Source: Gemmatales bacterium (lineage in GTDB: Bacteria; Planctomycetota; Planctomycetia; Gemmatales; HRBIN36). From it: DNA of 56,573 nucleotides. Made by a program: the position numbers and the translations under genes. The notes beneath the pieces are model-generated. The model worked only from the letters and a program-made list of their open reading frames with translations, was not told the DNA's origin and searched no databases. The DNA lies in contig JANWWR010000126.1 of the NCBI GenBank assembly GCA_025055835.1, forward strand, positions 1 through 56,573, in the 5' to 3' direction. Of the stretch, positions 17,962-26,384 are shown piece by piece (the stretch's first letter is position 1; each line of letters opens with the position of its first letter).

Positions 17962-19500
17962 TCATGGACGACGGATCACGCCGTCGAGGTCCGGTTGCAA
18001 CAGCCGAGCCGATCGGCCAAACTCGTGCAGGATCGCCTCGGCTGCCAGATAGCCGCTGCGGACCGCGCCTTCCATCGTGGCCGGCCAGCCGGTTCGCGTC
18101 CAATCCCCCGCCAGGTACAGCCCGGGTAGCGTGGTTTTTTGCGGCGGTCGCACCTGATCTACACCGGGCCGAACGCTGAACGTCGCTGATTTTTCGACAA
18201 TGACCCGGGAACGGATCAGACGTGCTGATTTAACAGCAGGAAACAGACGGAGCATTTCGTCGGTGACGAGGTCGAGAATGGCTTGCGTCATCGAAGCACT
18301 AGCTGCTGACGACGGTGAGCGGGCAGCGCGAGCTGCCTGGGGGACCGGAGGGCTGACGCCCTCCGCTCTGCTCACCGGAGGGCTGACGCCCTCCGCATCC
18401 CCCGAAACCCGAAGCGTCAGCGAGGGCAAACCCGCTCGCCCATTTGAGAAGTGAGAGTCACTGATGACGATTTGCAGATAGTATTCCTCCGGCCCCGTCC
18501 TGCCGCGATTGAAAATCCACTGGCTGACGCCCCCCACCAACACGACGTGAGGCAGAGGCCGAGGTACTCCCCGACGCCCCGGCTCGTTCGGAAGCACAGG
18601 CCGGTCATACCACAAATGCACGCTGGTGATCGGCGACGTTTGCAGATGCCGCAAGCGGGACAATTCCTCACGGCCTTCGATGATTTCACCTGGAAGCAAA
18701 GTCAGGACGCGGTCAAACGGCACGGCCAAAAGACAGGCATCGGCCTCGAGGGTTTCACCGTTGCGCAGCCGCACCCCGACTGCCCGCCCCTCCGCGAAAA
18801 GTACCGCCTCAGCAGCCGTATTCAGCCGTACCGTGCCGCCTCGTTCTGCCAGATACTCGGGGACCCGTTTCCCGTACAACTCGACCAGCGGCACCGACGG
18901 CACCTGCACCACGCCGCCGCGTCGGTCCTTGAGAAACGCTTCGACGAACACCTGCCGGGCATACCGGAAGCCGACGTTTTCCGTCGCCTCGTTCAACGCG
19001 CTGACCAGCACCACGTCCCAAAACTTCCGGATCAGGTCCGACGTCTGTCCGTGCCTGGCTAACCACTCGGCGAACGGTGGATCATCGCTTCGGTCATCTC
19101 GCCACAGGGCCAATAGTGCCCGGCCGATCCGGATTTTTTCCCGAAGACTCAGAAAATGTGCTCCGGCAAAGGCGGGCAACTGGTGCAGCGGCGCGGGCCA
19201 AGGGGCCGTCTGCCAGCGGGTCACCCGGCCGTCCGGCGTCATGAAGAACAGGGCGGCCTGCGGTTGCAGAAAACGCTCGACACCCAGGCTCCGACAAAAG
19301 TATGCGAAGTTCGTGCAGCAGCCCATCGAGACGTGCTGGCAGGTGTCCAGCACTAACCCGCTGGCCGAGTCCGTGAAGGAACTCGCCCGGCCTCCCAGTC
19401 GTGGCCGCGCTTCAAGCAAAGTTACACGGCAGCCGTTGTCCGCCAGGGCGGTCGCCGCTGCCAGTCCCGCCAACCCTCCCCCCACGATGAGAACGTGCAT
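17962..19500 (-). CDS. hpnE: Hydroxysqualene dehydroxylase HpnE
   Basis: HpnE is an FAD-dependent amine-oxidase-fold enzyme that reduces hydroxysqualene to squalene, the last step of the HpnCDE route. The N-terminus has the dinucleotide-binding motif VLIVGGGLAGLAAATAL and the LLEARPRLGGRASSF motif, followed by the family-typical DTCQHVSMGCCTNF segment. The C-terminus has the FAD-closing motif GLYLAGDWTRTGWPATMEGAVRSG. Residues of about 354-401 are repeat-derived (SLTLRVS and AEGVSPP units plus an alanine/arginine/serine stretch) and form an extra loop, making the 512-residue protein longer than usual. It starts 6 bases after hpnD and is the last gene of the operon. Confidence 0.93.
   Translation of the reverse strand: MHVLIVGGGLAGLAAATALADNGCRVTLLEARPRLGGRASSFTDSASGLVLDTCQHVSMGCCTNFAYFCRSLGVERFLQPQAALFFMTPDGRVTRWQTAPWPAPLHQLPAFAGAHFLSLREKIRIGRALLALWRDDRSDDPPFAEWLARHGQTSDLIRKFWDVVLVSALNEATENVGFRYARQVFVEAFLKDRRGGVVQVPSVPLVELYGKRVPEYLAERGGTVRLNTAAEAVLFAEGRAVGVRLRNGETLEADACLLAVPFDRVLTLLPGEIIEGREELSRLRHLQTSPITSVHLWYDRPVLPNEPGRRGVPRPLPHVVLVGGVSQWIFNRGRTGPEEYYLQIVISDSHFSNGRAGLPSLTLRVSGDAEGVSPPVSRAEGVSPPVPQAARAARSPSSAASASMTQAILDLVTDEMLRLFPAVKSARLIRSRVIVEKSATFSVRPGVDQVRPPQKTTLPGLYLAGDWTRTGWPATMEGAVRSGYLAAEAILHEFGRSARLLQPDLDGVIRRP
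18316..18440. repeat. Palindromic in-frame repeat cluster inside hpnE
   Basis: Two perfect copies of CGGAGGGCTGACGCCCTCCG occur at 18346-18365 and 18376-18395. The second palindrome GGGCAGCGCGAGCTGCC is at 18321-18337. A third module of 24 bases at 18404-18427 (starting GAAACCCGAAGCG) is identical to one in hpnC at 20473-20496. The whole cluster is translated within hpnE without frameshift or stop. Confidence 0.9.
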
Positions 19501-19506
19501 CGGTCG

Positions 19507-20367
19507 TCACATCCACCCGAACCGCACTGGAATCGCTTCCATCACCAGGCCGATTTTTCGCCAAGGGCTGAGACTGGCTCGCTGTCGCAAGTGTTCGACT
19601 CCCCGGTGTGCCACGACGTCAAGAACGCCCCGATAGATGCGGGTCATGACCTGGAACACCGCTCGCCCCGCCGGTTCCAGTAAATCCCGCAAAGGAGCGG
19701 CAAGGTCGTAGTATTGGTAGGCTCGCTGCAATTGAAACTGCATGAACTCGCGAAACCGTGCATCAAGGCGTCCTTGGAGCAAATGCTCCTCGGAACAGCC
19801 AAAGGCGAGCAGCTCCTCCAACGGAAGATAGATACGTCCCCGTTGTGCGTCCTCGAACAGATCGCGGAGGATGTTTGTCAATTGAAAGGCGATGCCGGAC
19901 CATTCGGCGTAGTGCTTGGCTCGTTCGTCCCGGAACCCCCAGACGTGGATGCACGCCAGGCCGACCACGGAAGCGACCCGGTAACAGTAGCGGTACAGTT
20001 CGGCGAAGGTGGCATATCGGCTGCGAATCAGGTCTTCCTGCACGCCGTCGAGCAACTCCTGAAGGTATCCCGACGGGATGCGGTAGCGGTTGACCGTGTC
20101 CACCAAGGCCGGATGCACGAGATGGGTCGGACGTCCCTCCAGGGCGTCAACCAGTCCGCGCCGCCAGGCTTGCAGAGCGACCCATTTCTGCTCGACCGGA
20201 TCGGCCGAGTCGGCGATGTCGTCGGCGATGCGCATGAACGCATAGAGGGCGTGCATGGCCCGCTGCTGGGCGCGGGGCAGGATCAAAAAGGCGTAGGCGA
20301 AATTGCCCGCCCGGCTGCGGGTCAGTCGTTCGCACCACAAATAAGAGCTTGAGATGCCTGTCGTCAC
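19507..20367 (-). CDS. hpnD: Presqualene diphosphate synthase HpnD
   Basis: HpnD condenses two farnesyl diphosphates into presqualene diphosphate. It has the trans-isoprenyl diphosphate synthase, head-to-head type, fold with two aspartate-rich motifs: DDIAD in YAFMRIADDIADSAD near the N-terminus, and NILRDLFEDAQRGRIYLP in the second half. The longest frame starts at 20412 inside hpnC, but a GTG at 20367 overlaps the hpnC TGA as GTGA, has GAGG eight bases upstream, and removes residues encoded by the hpnC repeat tail. The resulting protein is 286 residues, normal for the family. Gene order hpnC-hpnD-hpnE matches the known three-enzyme pathway to squalene. Confidence 0.93.
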   Translation of the reverse strand: MTTGISSSYLWCERLTRSRAGNFAYAFLILPRAQQRAMHALYAFMRIADDIADSADPVEQKWVALQAWRRGLVDALEGRPTHLVHPALVDTVNRYRIPSGYLQELLDGVQEDLIRSRYATFAELYRYCYRVASVVGLACIHVWGFRDERAKHYAEWSGIAFQLTNILRDLFEDAQRGRIYLPLEELLAFGCSEEHLLQGRLDARFREFMQFQLQRAYQYYDLAAPLRDLLEPAGRAVFQVMTRIYRGVLDVVAHRGVEHLRQRASLSPWRKIGLVMEAIPVRFGWM

Positions 20368-21413
20368 GCTGTTGCCTCGTGCACCGGAGGGCTGACGCCC
20401 TCCGCTCGCCACATCTGTTCGCTGACGCCCTCCGCTCTGTTCACCGGAGGGCTGACGCCCTCCGCTCGCCTAGAAACCCGAAGCGTCAGCGAGGGCCAAC
20501 CCGCTCTACGTAGCCACCGACCCAGGACCGCTCTCACGATCAGGGCCGCTTTCTCGACCCGGCTCAGCGTCGGACGCCGTTTCCACACGTCATACCCCTG
20601 GGCCACGATCCGATCGAGAATCGCCTCACCCCCCCGGATGAACAACTCGATCTCGATCTGCATCTCCCTCGGCATTCGTTCGATCAGAGGCCGACCCCGC
20701 TCGAAGAAGTCTCGGGCACGCTCCACTTCGAACGCCATCAACTCCCGAAACGCCGGGGTAAACCGCCGCTGACGCAAATCGGCATCGGCGTATCGGAAGC
20801 GTTCCCGATCTTCCCGCGGAAGATAAATCCGTCCGATGTCCCAATCGCGGCGGACGTCTTGCCAGAAATTGGCCAGTTGCAGTCCGGTGCAGATGGCATC
20901 GGACAATGCCGCTCGCTCCGGGTTGTAACAGCCGGTGACGTGCAGAATCAATCGGCCGACGGGATTGGCCGAGCGTCGGCAGTAGTCAAGCAACTGCTCG
21001 AAGGTCTCGTACTCCTTGACCACCTGATCCTGCTCGAAAGCGGATAACAGGTCGAGGAAGGGATCCGGCGGAATGGCGAAGGTCCGGATCGTTTCCTGAA
21101 GGGCGATCAGGACCGGATGCCGCGGCGTGCCGTCGTAGCAATCGAGCAACTCCTGACGCCACCATCCCAGCAGTCGGCGTGCCTCGGCGGGATCAGTTTC
21201 GTCGCCGAGGTCGTCGGCCCAGCGGCAGAAGGCGTAAAGATGATGGAAATGCCGCAGCAAGCGACGCGGCAGCAACAGGGAAGCCACGCTGAAGTTTTCA
21301 TAGTGCGTCAGGGCAAGATGACGGCAATAGCTGCGAGCTTCGGGAAGACTCACGGGACGCAGCGGCTGATCGGGTCCGTAGCGCCGCAAATGTTCGGCAA
21401 ACGTTGTGCTCAT
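20364..21413 (-). CDS. hpnC: Hydroxysqualene synthase HpnC
   Basis: HpnC converts presqualene diphosphate to hydroxysqualene. It is a homologue of HpnD with the same fold: the first aspartate motif is in FCRWADDLGDETD and the second in NFWQDVRRDWDIGRIYLP. The catalytic core ends near residue 302. The last 47 residues are entirely repeat-derived (SLTLRVS followed by three AEGVS units) and are not expected in the family, so the C-terminus has been extended by repeat insertion. The stop overlaps the hpnD GTG. Squalene could feed hopanoid or sterol synthesis; no cyclase gene is in the window. Confidence 0.92.
   Translation of the reverse strand: MSTTFAEHLRRYGPDQPLRPVSLPEARSYCRHLALTHYENFSVASLLLPRRLLRHFHHLYAFCRWADDLGDETDPAEARRLLGWWRQELLDCYDGTPRHPVLIALQETIRTFAIPPDPFLDLLSAFEQDQVVKEYETFEQLLDYCRRSANPVGRLILHVTGCYNPERAALSDAICTGLQLANFWQDVRRDWDIGRIYLPREDRERFRYADADLRQRRFTPAFRELMAFEVERARDFFERGRPLIERMPREMQIEIELFIRGGEAILDRIVAQGYDVWKRRPTLSRVEKAALIVRAVLGRWLRRAGWPSLTLRVSRRAEGVSPPVNRAEGVSEQMWRAEGVSPPVHEATA
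20385..20506. repeat. Palindromic repeat cluster forming the hpnC tail
   Basis: Perfect copies of CGGAGGGCTGACGCCCTCCG lie at 20385-20404 and 20445-20464, with a half copy (CGCTGACGCCCTCCGCTC) at about 20420-20437. The 24-base module shared with hpnE lies at 20473-20496. The cluster occupies the last 47 codons of hpnC and ends about 18 bases before the hpnD start codon. Confidence 0.9.
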
Positions 21414-21548
21414 CCGCCGGTCTCCGCCGCGACGGCCCTTGCCGTCACGACGCTAGTCTATGATTTGACCAGGGAACGGTTCAGCCCGGCCACGTGGATC
21501 GCTGCCCCGGCGAACCTCGACCAGGCTCGCCCTTCGAGCCAGCCGCGG

Positions 21549-21576
21549 TTGACAGCTTAGCCGGTCGGACTAGAAT
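21549..21576 (+). promoter_or_regulatory. Sigma-70-type promoter for lysS
   Basis: TTGACA at 21549-21554 is followed after 16 bases by TAGAAT at 21571-21576 (6/6 and 5/6 matches). Transcription would begin near 21583, giving a leader of about 55 bases to the TTG start of lysS. This places any longer upstream reading of lysS outside the transcript. Confidence 0.6.
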
Positions 21577-21637
21577 CCATGCTTCACCGAAGTGCCATCA
21601 TCTCCGACGCCCCAGCAAGAGGAAAGTACGAACGACC

Positions 21638-23092
21638 TTGAGCACGCCAATCGACAAGTTTGAAGCGAACCGTCGGGAGAAGCTGGCCCGCATCGCGCAG
21701 ATGGGGCTGGATCCGTGGGGCGGCCGCTTCGACGGCACCCAGCCGATCGCGGCTATCCGCGCCTTGGCTGTTCCTGACGACCCCGCCAACGGTCCGCAGG
21801 TCCGCATCGCGGGCCGGATCATGACCATGAGGAAAATGGGCAAGATCCGCTTCATCGATGTCGCCGATCAATCCGGCCGCATCCAGGTTCTGGCCGGACA
21901 AAAGCAGATCGGCGAACAGGACTGGGAGTTGTCCGAGAACTTCGACCTTGGCGATCTCATCGGCGTGGATGGCCGGTTCGGAAAGACCAAGACCGGCGAA
22001 CTGACCGTGTTCGCCGAGCGGCTGCACTTTCTGACCAAGTCCCTCCTGCCGCATCCCGACAAGTGGGGCGGCATCGAGAACATCGAATTCGCCCTGCGGC
22101 ATCGCTATCTCGACCTCATCTACGATCCCGATCTGCGGGCCAAGGCGATCACCCGCGTCAGAATCATCCAGTTCATTCGCGAGTTTCTCAATGCCCGCGG
22201 TTATCTGGAGGTCGAAACCCCGGTGCTTCAGGCCATCGCCGGCGGAGCCGCGGCCCGGCCGTTCATCACCCACCACAATGCGCTCGACATCGACCTGTAC
22301 CTGCGCATTGCCCTCGAATTGCCCCTGAAGCGGCTGCTCGTGGCTGGGTTCGAGAAGGTGTACGAAATCGGCCGCGTCTTCCGCAATGAGGGCATCAGTC
22401 CCAAGCACAATCCTGAATTTACCATGCTGGAGCTCTACCAGGCTTATGGCGACTACCGCTCCATCATGGATCTGACGGAAAGTCTCATTGTCGGCTGCGT
22501 GGAGATGCTGGGAAAAGGGATGCGGCTCCCCTACGGGGAACGGGTCATTGATTTCACGCCGCCCTTCCAGCGGGCCAGCTACGCGGAGATGTTCGAGAAG
22601 TATGTCGGCGTCCCGCTGTCCGACACCGCCGCCGTCCTTCGCAAAGCCGCCGAACTCGGCATCGAAACCGCGGGCAAGGATCCCGAGGTCATCGTCCATT
22701 TTCTGTTCGAGGAACAGGTCGAAGACCATCTGACGGGGCCGATCTTCGTTCTGGACTACCCGGCTGCGTTGTGTCCTCTCACGAAGCGGAAGCGTGGTCA
22801 GCCGCACATCGCCGAGCGTTTTGAGTTGTACATCCTCGGCATGGAACTGGCGAACGCCTACACGGAACTGAACGACCCGGACACGCAGGAGGCGACGTTC
22901 CGCAAGCAACTGGCCGGGCTGCCCGAAGAGGAGTCGATGGCCCGCATGGACGAGGACTTTGTCAAGGCTCTTAAGTACGGCATGCCGCCCGCCGGCGGAC
23001 TGGGCATCGGCATCGACCGCCTGACCATGCTCTTGACCAACAGCCCGACCATCCGCGATGTCATCCTCTTCCCTCTGCTGCGTCCGCAATGA
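21638..23092 (+). CDS. lysS: Lysyl-tRNA synthetase, class II
   Basis: This enzyme charges tRNA-Lys. From the chosen TTG the protein is 484 residues, close to the usual bacterial length. It has an N-terminal OB-fold anticodon-binding domain (about 55-150) and a class II catalytic core with motif 1 (RIIQFIREFLNARGYLEVETP), motif 2 (FRNEGISPKHNPEFTMLE) and motif 3 (GLGIGIDRLTMLL). The frame is open back to 21494, but a strong promoter at 21549-21576 lies inside that extension. AGAGGA lies about 15 bases before the TTG, rather distant for a ribosome-binding site. The divergent neighbour is hpnC. Confidence 0.95.
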   Translation: MSTPIDKFEANRREKLARIAQMGLDPWGGRFDGTQPIAAIRALAVPDDPANGPQVRIAGRIMTMRKMGKIRFIDVADQSGRIQVLAGQKQIGEQDWELSENFDLGDLIGVDGRFGKTKTGELTVFAERLHFLTKSLLPHPDKWGGIENIEFALRHRYLDLIYDPDLRAKAITRVRIIQFIREFLNARGYLEVETPVLQAIAGGAAARPFITHHNALDIDLYLRIALELPLKRLLVAGFEKVYEIGRVFRNEGISPKHNPEFTMLELYQAYGDYRSIMDLTESLIVGCVEMLGKGMRLPYGERVIDFTPPFQRASYAEMFEKYVGVPLSDTAAVLRKAAELGIETAGKDPEVIVHFLFEEQVEDHLTGPIFVLDYPAALCPLTKRKRGQPHIAERFELYILGMELANAYTELNDPDTQEATFRKQLAGLPEEESMARMDEDFVKALKYGMPPAGGLGIGIDRLTMLLTNSPTIRDVILFPLLRPQ

Positions 23093-23126
23093 CGCCCGGG
23101 GAACGAGCAACCACGGAGAGGTTGCG

Positions 23127-24680
23127 ATGTACAAGCTGCTCTTGTCGTGGCGTTACCTGCTGACCCGCTATCTGGCGTTGGCCAGCATCGTCTCAGTGAT
23201 GCTGGGCGTGGCCACCCTGGTGGTCGTCAACAGCGTCATGGGTGGCTTTGCCGAGAAGCTGCGGAATCGTCTCCGCGGTCTGCAAGCGCACGTCATGATC
23301 GACGCCCGGTCGGCGGACGGCTTTTGCAACCTCGATTATCACATGCAGCGGGTGCGGGAAATCCTCGGCGACCGGCTTGAAGCCATGTCGCCGGTCATCG
23401 AAGGCTTCGCGATGGTGGAGTATCGCCGTCGGGAGTACACGAACTTCGAGACCGGCAGCCGGGATGATCCGATCCACGGGGTGATCACCGGGGAAAGTCC
23501 ACCGGTGGTGCGGACGGTTCGGCTCCTGGGCATCGACCCGGCGAGCCGCTCGCAGACCAGCGAATTCGCCCAGTTCCTGCAAAACCCGGAGAACCGCCGC
23601 GATCCCCGCCGCTGTTTCGAGTTGCGCGGTCAGGCTGCCGAGCATCATCGGCGTCATTTTCTGAGGAGTTTCGGGCCGTCTCCCTGGAATGCCTTCCCTC
23701 CCCCGAACCCCCTCGCAGCGGCAGAAGAAGAGGCAACCCGTCCGCCGCCGACCGATCCGGTGGAACTGCCGCCCCATCTCGTGCGTCCCTTCGGAGCCGT
23801 GGTCGGCCACGGCATCGCCACTTTCCGCAAGCCGGACGCCAAGTCCACCGACACCGACCGCGACATCCCGATCATCTACCCCGGCGATGAGATCGTCATC
23901 ACCACCGTCAGCCGCACCCAACTGGAAGGACACGCGGGGACGCGGGGCCATCCCCGACCCGTCAGTGCCACCTTCGTCGTCACCGACATCTTCAAGTCGG
24001 AAATGAGCGAGATCGACTCGAACATCATCTACATCGACCTCGCCGACATGCAGCGGCTGCGGACCATGGAAAACTGCGCCACGAGCTTGCAGTTGAAGAT
24101 TCGCGGCTACGACGACTACACGCCGGAGCAGAAGCGGCAGTTGCTCGCCGAACTGGCCCGGCACTTCGACGAGACCTTCTTCGCCATCGCCTCCTGGGAG
24201 CAGAAGCAGGGGCCCCTCCTGGCCGCCATCGCCATCGAACGCGGTCTGCTCAATGTGCTCTTGTTCCTCATCATCGCCGTGGCGGGTTTCGGCATCCTCG
24301 CCATCTTCTTCATGATCGTGGTCGAGAAGATGCGGGACATCGGCATCCTCAAGGCCCTCGGCGCGTCCAACAGCGGCGTCATGGGCATTTTTTTGACCTA
24401 CGGTCTGGCCCTCGGTCTGGTCGGGGCGGGGCTGGGCACCGTACTGGGACTAGCCATTACGGTGAACATCAACGAAATCGAACGCGGCCTGTCGGCCATG
24501 ACCGGCAACGACGTCTTCGACCGGAGCGTGTACTACTTCGACAAGATTCCCACCGTGATCGATCCCTTGAACATCCTGTTCTTGAATCTTGGGGCCTTGG
24601 CCATTGCCGTCGGTGCCAGCGTTCTCCCCGCTCTGCGGGCCGCCCTGCTGCATCCGGTCCAATGTCTGCGGTACGAGTAG
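23127..24680 (+). CDS. ABC transporter permease, LolC/LolE-FtsX type
   Basis: This 517-residue inner-membrane permease has one N-terminal membrane helix (about 15-42), a large extracytoplasmic domain, and three C-terminal helices (about 375-400, 425-450 and 470-510), the FtsX/MacB-like layout. The segment EKMRDIGILKALGASNSGVMGIF is the cytoplasmic coupling motif of the LolC/LolE family, which extracts lipoproteins for transport to the outer membrane. The extracytoplasmic domain is larger than in standard LolC and has a proline-rich stretch. The ATG at 23127 has GGAGAGG upstream. The ATPase gene follows after 14 bases. A MacB-like efflux or other lipoprotein-export role is possible. Confidence 0.87.
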   Translation: MYKLLLSWRYLLTRYLALASIVSVMLGVATLVVVNSVMGGFAEKLRNRLRGLQAHVMIDARSADGFCNLDYHMQRVREILGDRLEAMSPVIEGFAMVEYRRREYTNFETGSRDDPIHGVITGESPPVVRTVRLLGIDPASRSQTSEFAQFLQNPENRRDPRRCFELRGQAAEHHRRHFLRSFGPSPWNAFPPPNPLAAAEEEATRPPPTDPVELPPHLVRPFGAVVGHGIATFRKPDAKSTDTDRDIPIIYPGDEIVITTVSRTQLEGHAGTRGHPRPVSATFVVTDIFKSEMSEIDSNIIYIDLADMQRLRTMENCATSLQLKIRGYDDYTPEQKRQLLAELARHFDETFFAIASWEQKQGPLLAAIAIERGLLNVLLFLIIAVAGFGILAIFFMIVVEKMRDIGILKALGASNSGVMGIFLTYGLALGLVGAGLGTVLGLAITVNINEIERGLSAMTGNDVFDRSVYYFDKIPTVIDPLNILFLNLGALAIAVGASVLPALRAALLHPVQCLRYE

Positions 24681-24694
24681 GAAAGGAAGCGAAC

Positions 24695-25423
24695 ATGGCC
24701 GCCAAGCTGCTTGTCGCTCGGGACCTGTACAAGTCGTACCGCCGTCACAAGATCGTCATCCCCGTGCTTCAGGGTCTCGATCTCGACGTGGAGACGGGTG
24801 AATTTCTGTGCCTGGTCGGAGCATCTGGATCGGGCAAAACGACGTTGCTGCACGTCCTGGGCACGCTGGATCGTCCCGACAGCGGACGGATTCTTCTGGA
24901 AGGCAAACGCATCGACAACGTGCCGCTGGCCGAGCGGGATCGGCTTCGCAACCAGGTCTTCGGATTCATCTTCCAGTTCTACCACCTGCTGCCGGAACTC
25001 AACGTCCTGGAAAACGTGCTCATGCCGCAGATGATCCGCTCCTCGGTGCTGTCGTGGTGGTGGCACCGGCGGGAGGCACGTCGGCGGGCCTTGGCGTTGT
25101 TGGAACGGGTGGGCTTGAGTCATCGGCTGCGGCATCGGCCTCGGGAACTCAGCGGCGGCGAGATGCAGCGGGCAGCCATCGCCCGGGCCCTGCTGAGCCG
25201 ACCCCGGCTGCTCCTGGCCGACGAGCCGACCGGCAACCTCGACGCTCGCACCGGTTCCGAGATCGTCCGCCTCCTCCGCGACTTGAACCGCGAAGAGGGC
25301 CTGACTATCATCATGGTCACGCACAACCCCGAGATCGCCCGGCAGGCCGACCGCTGCGTCTGCATGACCGAAGGACGGGTCGAGCCGATCTCTCTCGGCG
25401 AACTCCATGCCCTTTCGTCCTGA
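24695..25423 (+). CDS. ABC transporter ATP-binding protein, LolD-like
   Basis: This 242-residue ATPase subunit has Walker A GASGSGKTT, Q-loop FGFIFQFYHLLPELN, signature LSGGEMQRAAIARAL, Walker B LLLADEPTGNLD and a switch histidine in MVTHN. These are complete and diagnostic of the LolD/MacB-ATPase branch. Between the Q-loop and the signature is a slightly longer arginine-rich helix (WWWHRREARRRAL). The ATG at 24695 follows GGAAAGGAAG; an upstream ATG at 24662 would overlap the permease. It works with the FtsX-type permease directly upstream. Confidence 0.92.
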   Translation: MAAKLLVARDLYKSYRRHKIVIPVLQGLDLDVETGEFLCLVGASGSGKTTLLHVLGTLDRPDSGRILLEGKRIDNVPLAERDRLRNQVFGFIFQFYHLLPELNVLENVLMPQMIRSSVLSWWWHRREARRRALALLERVGLSHRLRHRPRELSGGEMQRAAIARALLSRPRLLLADEPTGNLDARTGSEIVRLLRDLNREEGLTIIMVTHNPEIARQADRCVCMTEGRVEPISLGELHALSS

Positions 25424-25483
25424 CGCCGGATCGGTTCAAGCGGTGTCCCAGCGCTGGCCGACGCGGCCTCGACCGTTCAGCGG

Positions 25484-26344
25484 ATGCCAGTCATGAAGGT
25501 GTACATCAGCGGCAAGTTCTACGACAAGGCGGACGCCAAGATCAGCGTGTACGACCACGGGCTGCTCTACGGCGACGGCGTCTTCGAGGGCATTCGCTGC
25601 TACAGCGGCAAAGTTTTCAAGCTCGACGAGCATCTCGACCGGCTCTACGACGGAGCCCGGCACATTCATCTGGAAATCCCCTTGTCCAAACAGGCGTTCG
25701 CCGAGGCGATCCACGAGACGCTTCGCATCAACGGTCTGAAGGACGCCTACATCCGAGCCGTCGTCACCCGCGGGATCGGCACGCTGGGTCTGGATCCCCG
25801 CAAGTGCGGCAAACCCGAGGTCATCATCATCACCGATTCCATTCAGCTATATTCGCCGGAAACCTACGAAAAGGGCCTGGAACTGGCGACCGTGGCGACG
25901 ATCCGCAATCATCCCGCCGCCCTCGATCCGCGGATCAAGTCGCTCAATTACCTCAACAACATCCTGGCCCGCATCGAAGCGACCCTGTGCGGCTGCGAAG
26001 AGGCCCTCATGCTCAATCACAAGGGCGAAGTGGCCGAGTGTTCCGGTGACAACATCTTCATCGTCAAGCAAGGCGTGCTCAAGACGCCGCCCCCCGACGC
26101 CGGCATCCTCAAGGGCATCACCCGCGGCGTGGTCATCGACTTAGCCCGGCAAGCGGGCATCCCCGTTCAGGAAGTGCCGCTCACCCGGCACGACATCTAC
26201 GCCGCCGACGAGTGCTTCCTCACCGGCACCGCGGCCGAGATCATCGCCGTTTCCAAGGTGGATGGCCGCGTCATCGGTTCCGGCAAGCAGGGACCGATCA
26301 CCAAGCTGCTGCATCAACGCTTTCATGAACTGACCCGGCAGTGA
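25484..26344 (+). CDS. ilvE: Branched-chain amino-acid aminotransferase
   Basis: This is a fold-type IV PLP enzyme of 286 residues that transfers the amino group between glutamate and the branched-chain 2-oxo acids. Family marks are ISVYDHGLLYGDGVFEGIRCYSG near the N-terminus, the presumed PLP lysine in DPRIKSLNYLNNILA, EVAECSGDNIFIVK and the C-terminal ECFLTGTAAEIIAV. The start could be either ATG of MPVM (25484 or 25493). It lies 60 bases after the LolD-like gene in the same direction; the linkage may be incidental. D-amino-acid aminotransferase or 4-amino-4-deoxychorismate lyase are family alternatives, but the overall pattern favours IlvE. Confidence 0.9.
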   Translation: MPVMKVYISGKFYDKADAKISVYDHGLLYGDGVFEGIRCYSGKVFKLDEHLDRLYDGARHIHLEIPLSKQAFAEAIHETLRINGLKDAYIRAVVTRGIGTLGLDPRKCGKPEVIIITDSIQLYSPETYEKGLELATVATIRNHPAALDPRIKSLNYLNNILARIEATLCGCEEALMLNHKGEVAECSGDNIFIVKQGVLKTPPPDAGILKGITRGVVIDLARQAGIPVQEVPLTRHDIYAADECFLTGTAAEIIAVSKVDGRVIGSGKQGPITKLLHQRFHELTRQ

Positions 26345-26384
26345 CAGGCCCCTGTCAACCCAGACTCCAACGGCAATGCAGCGG

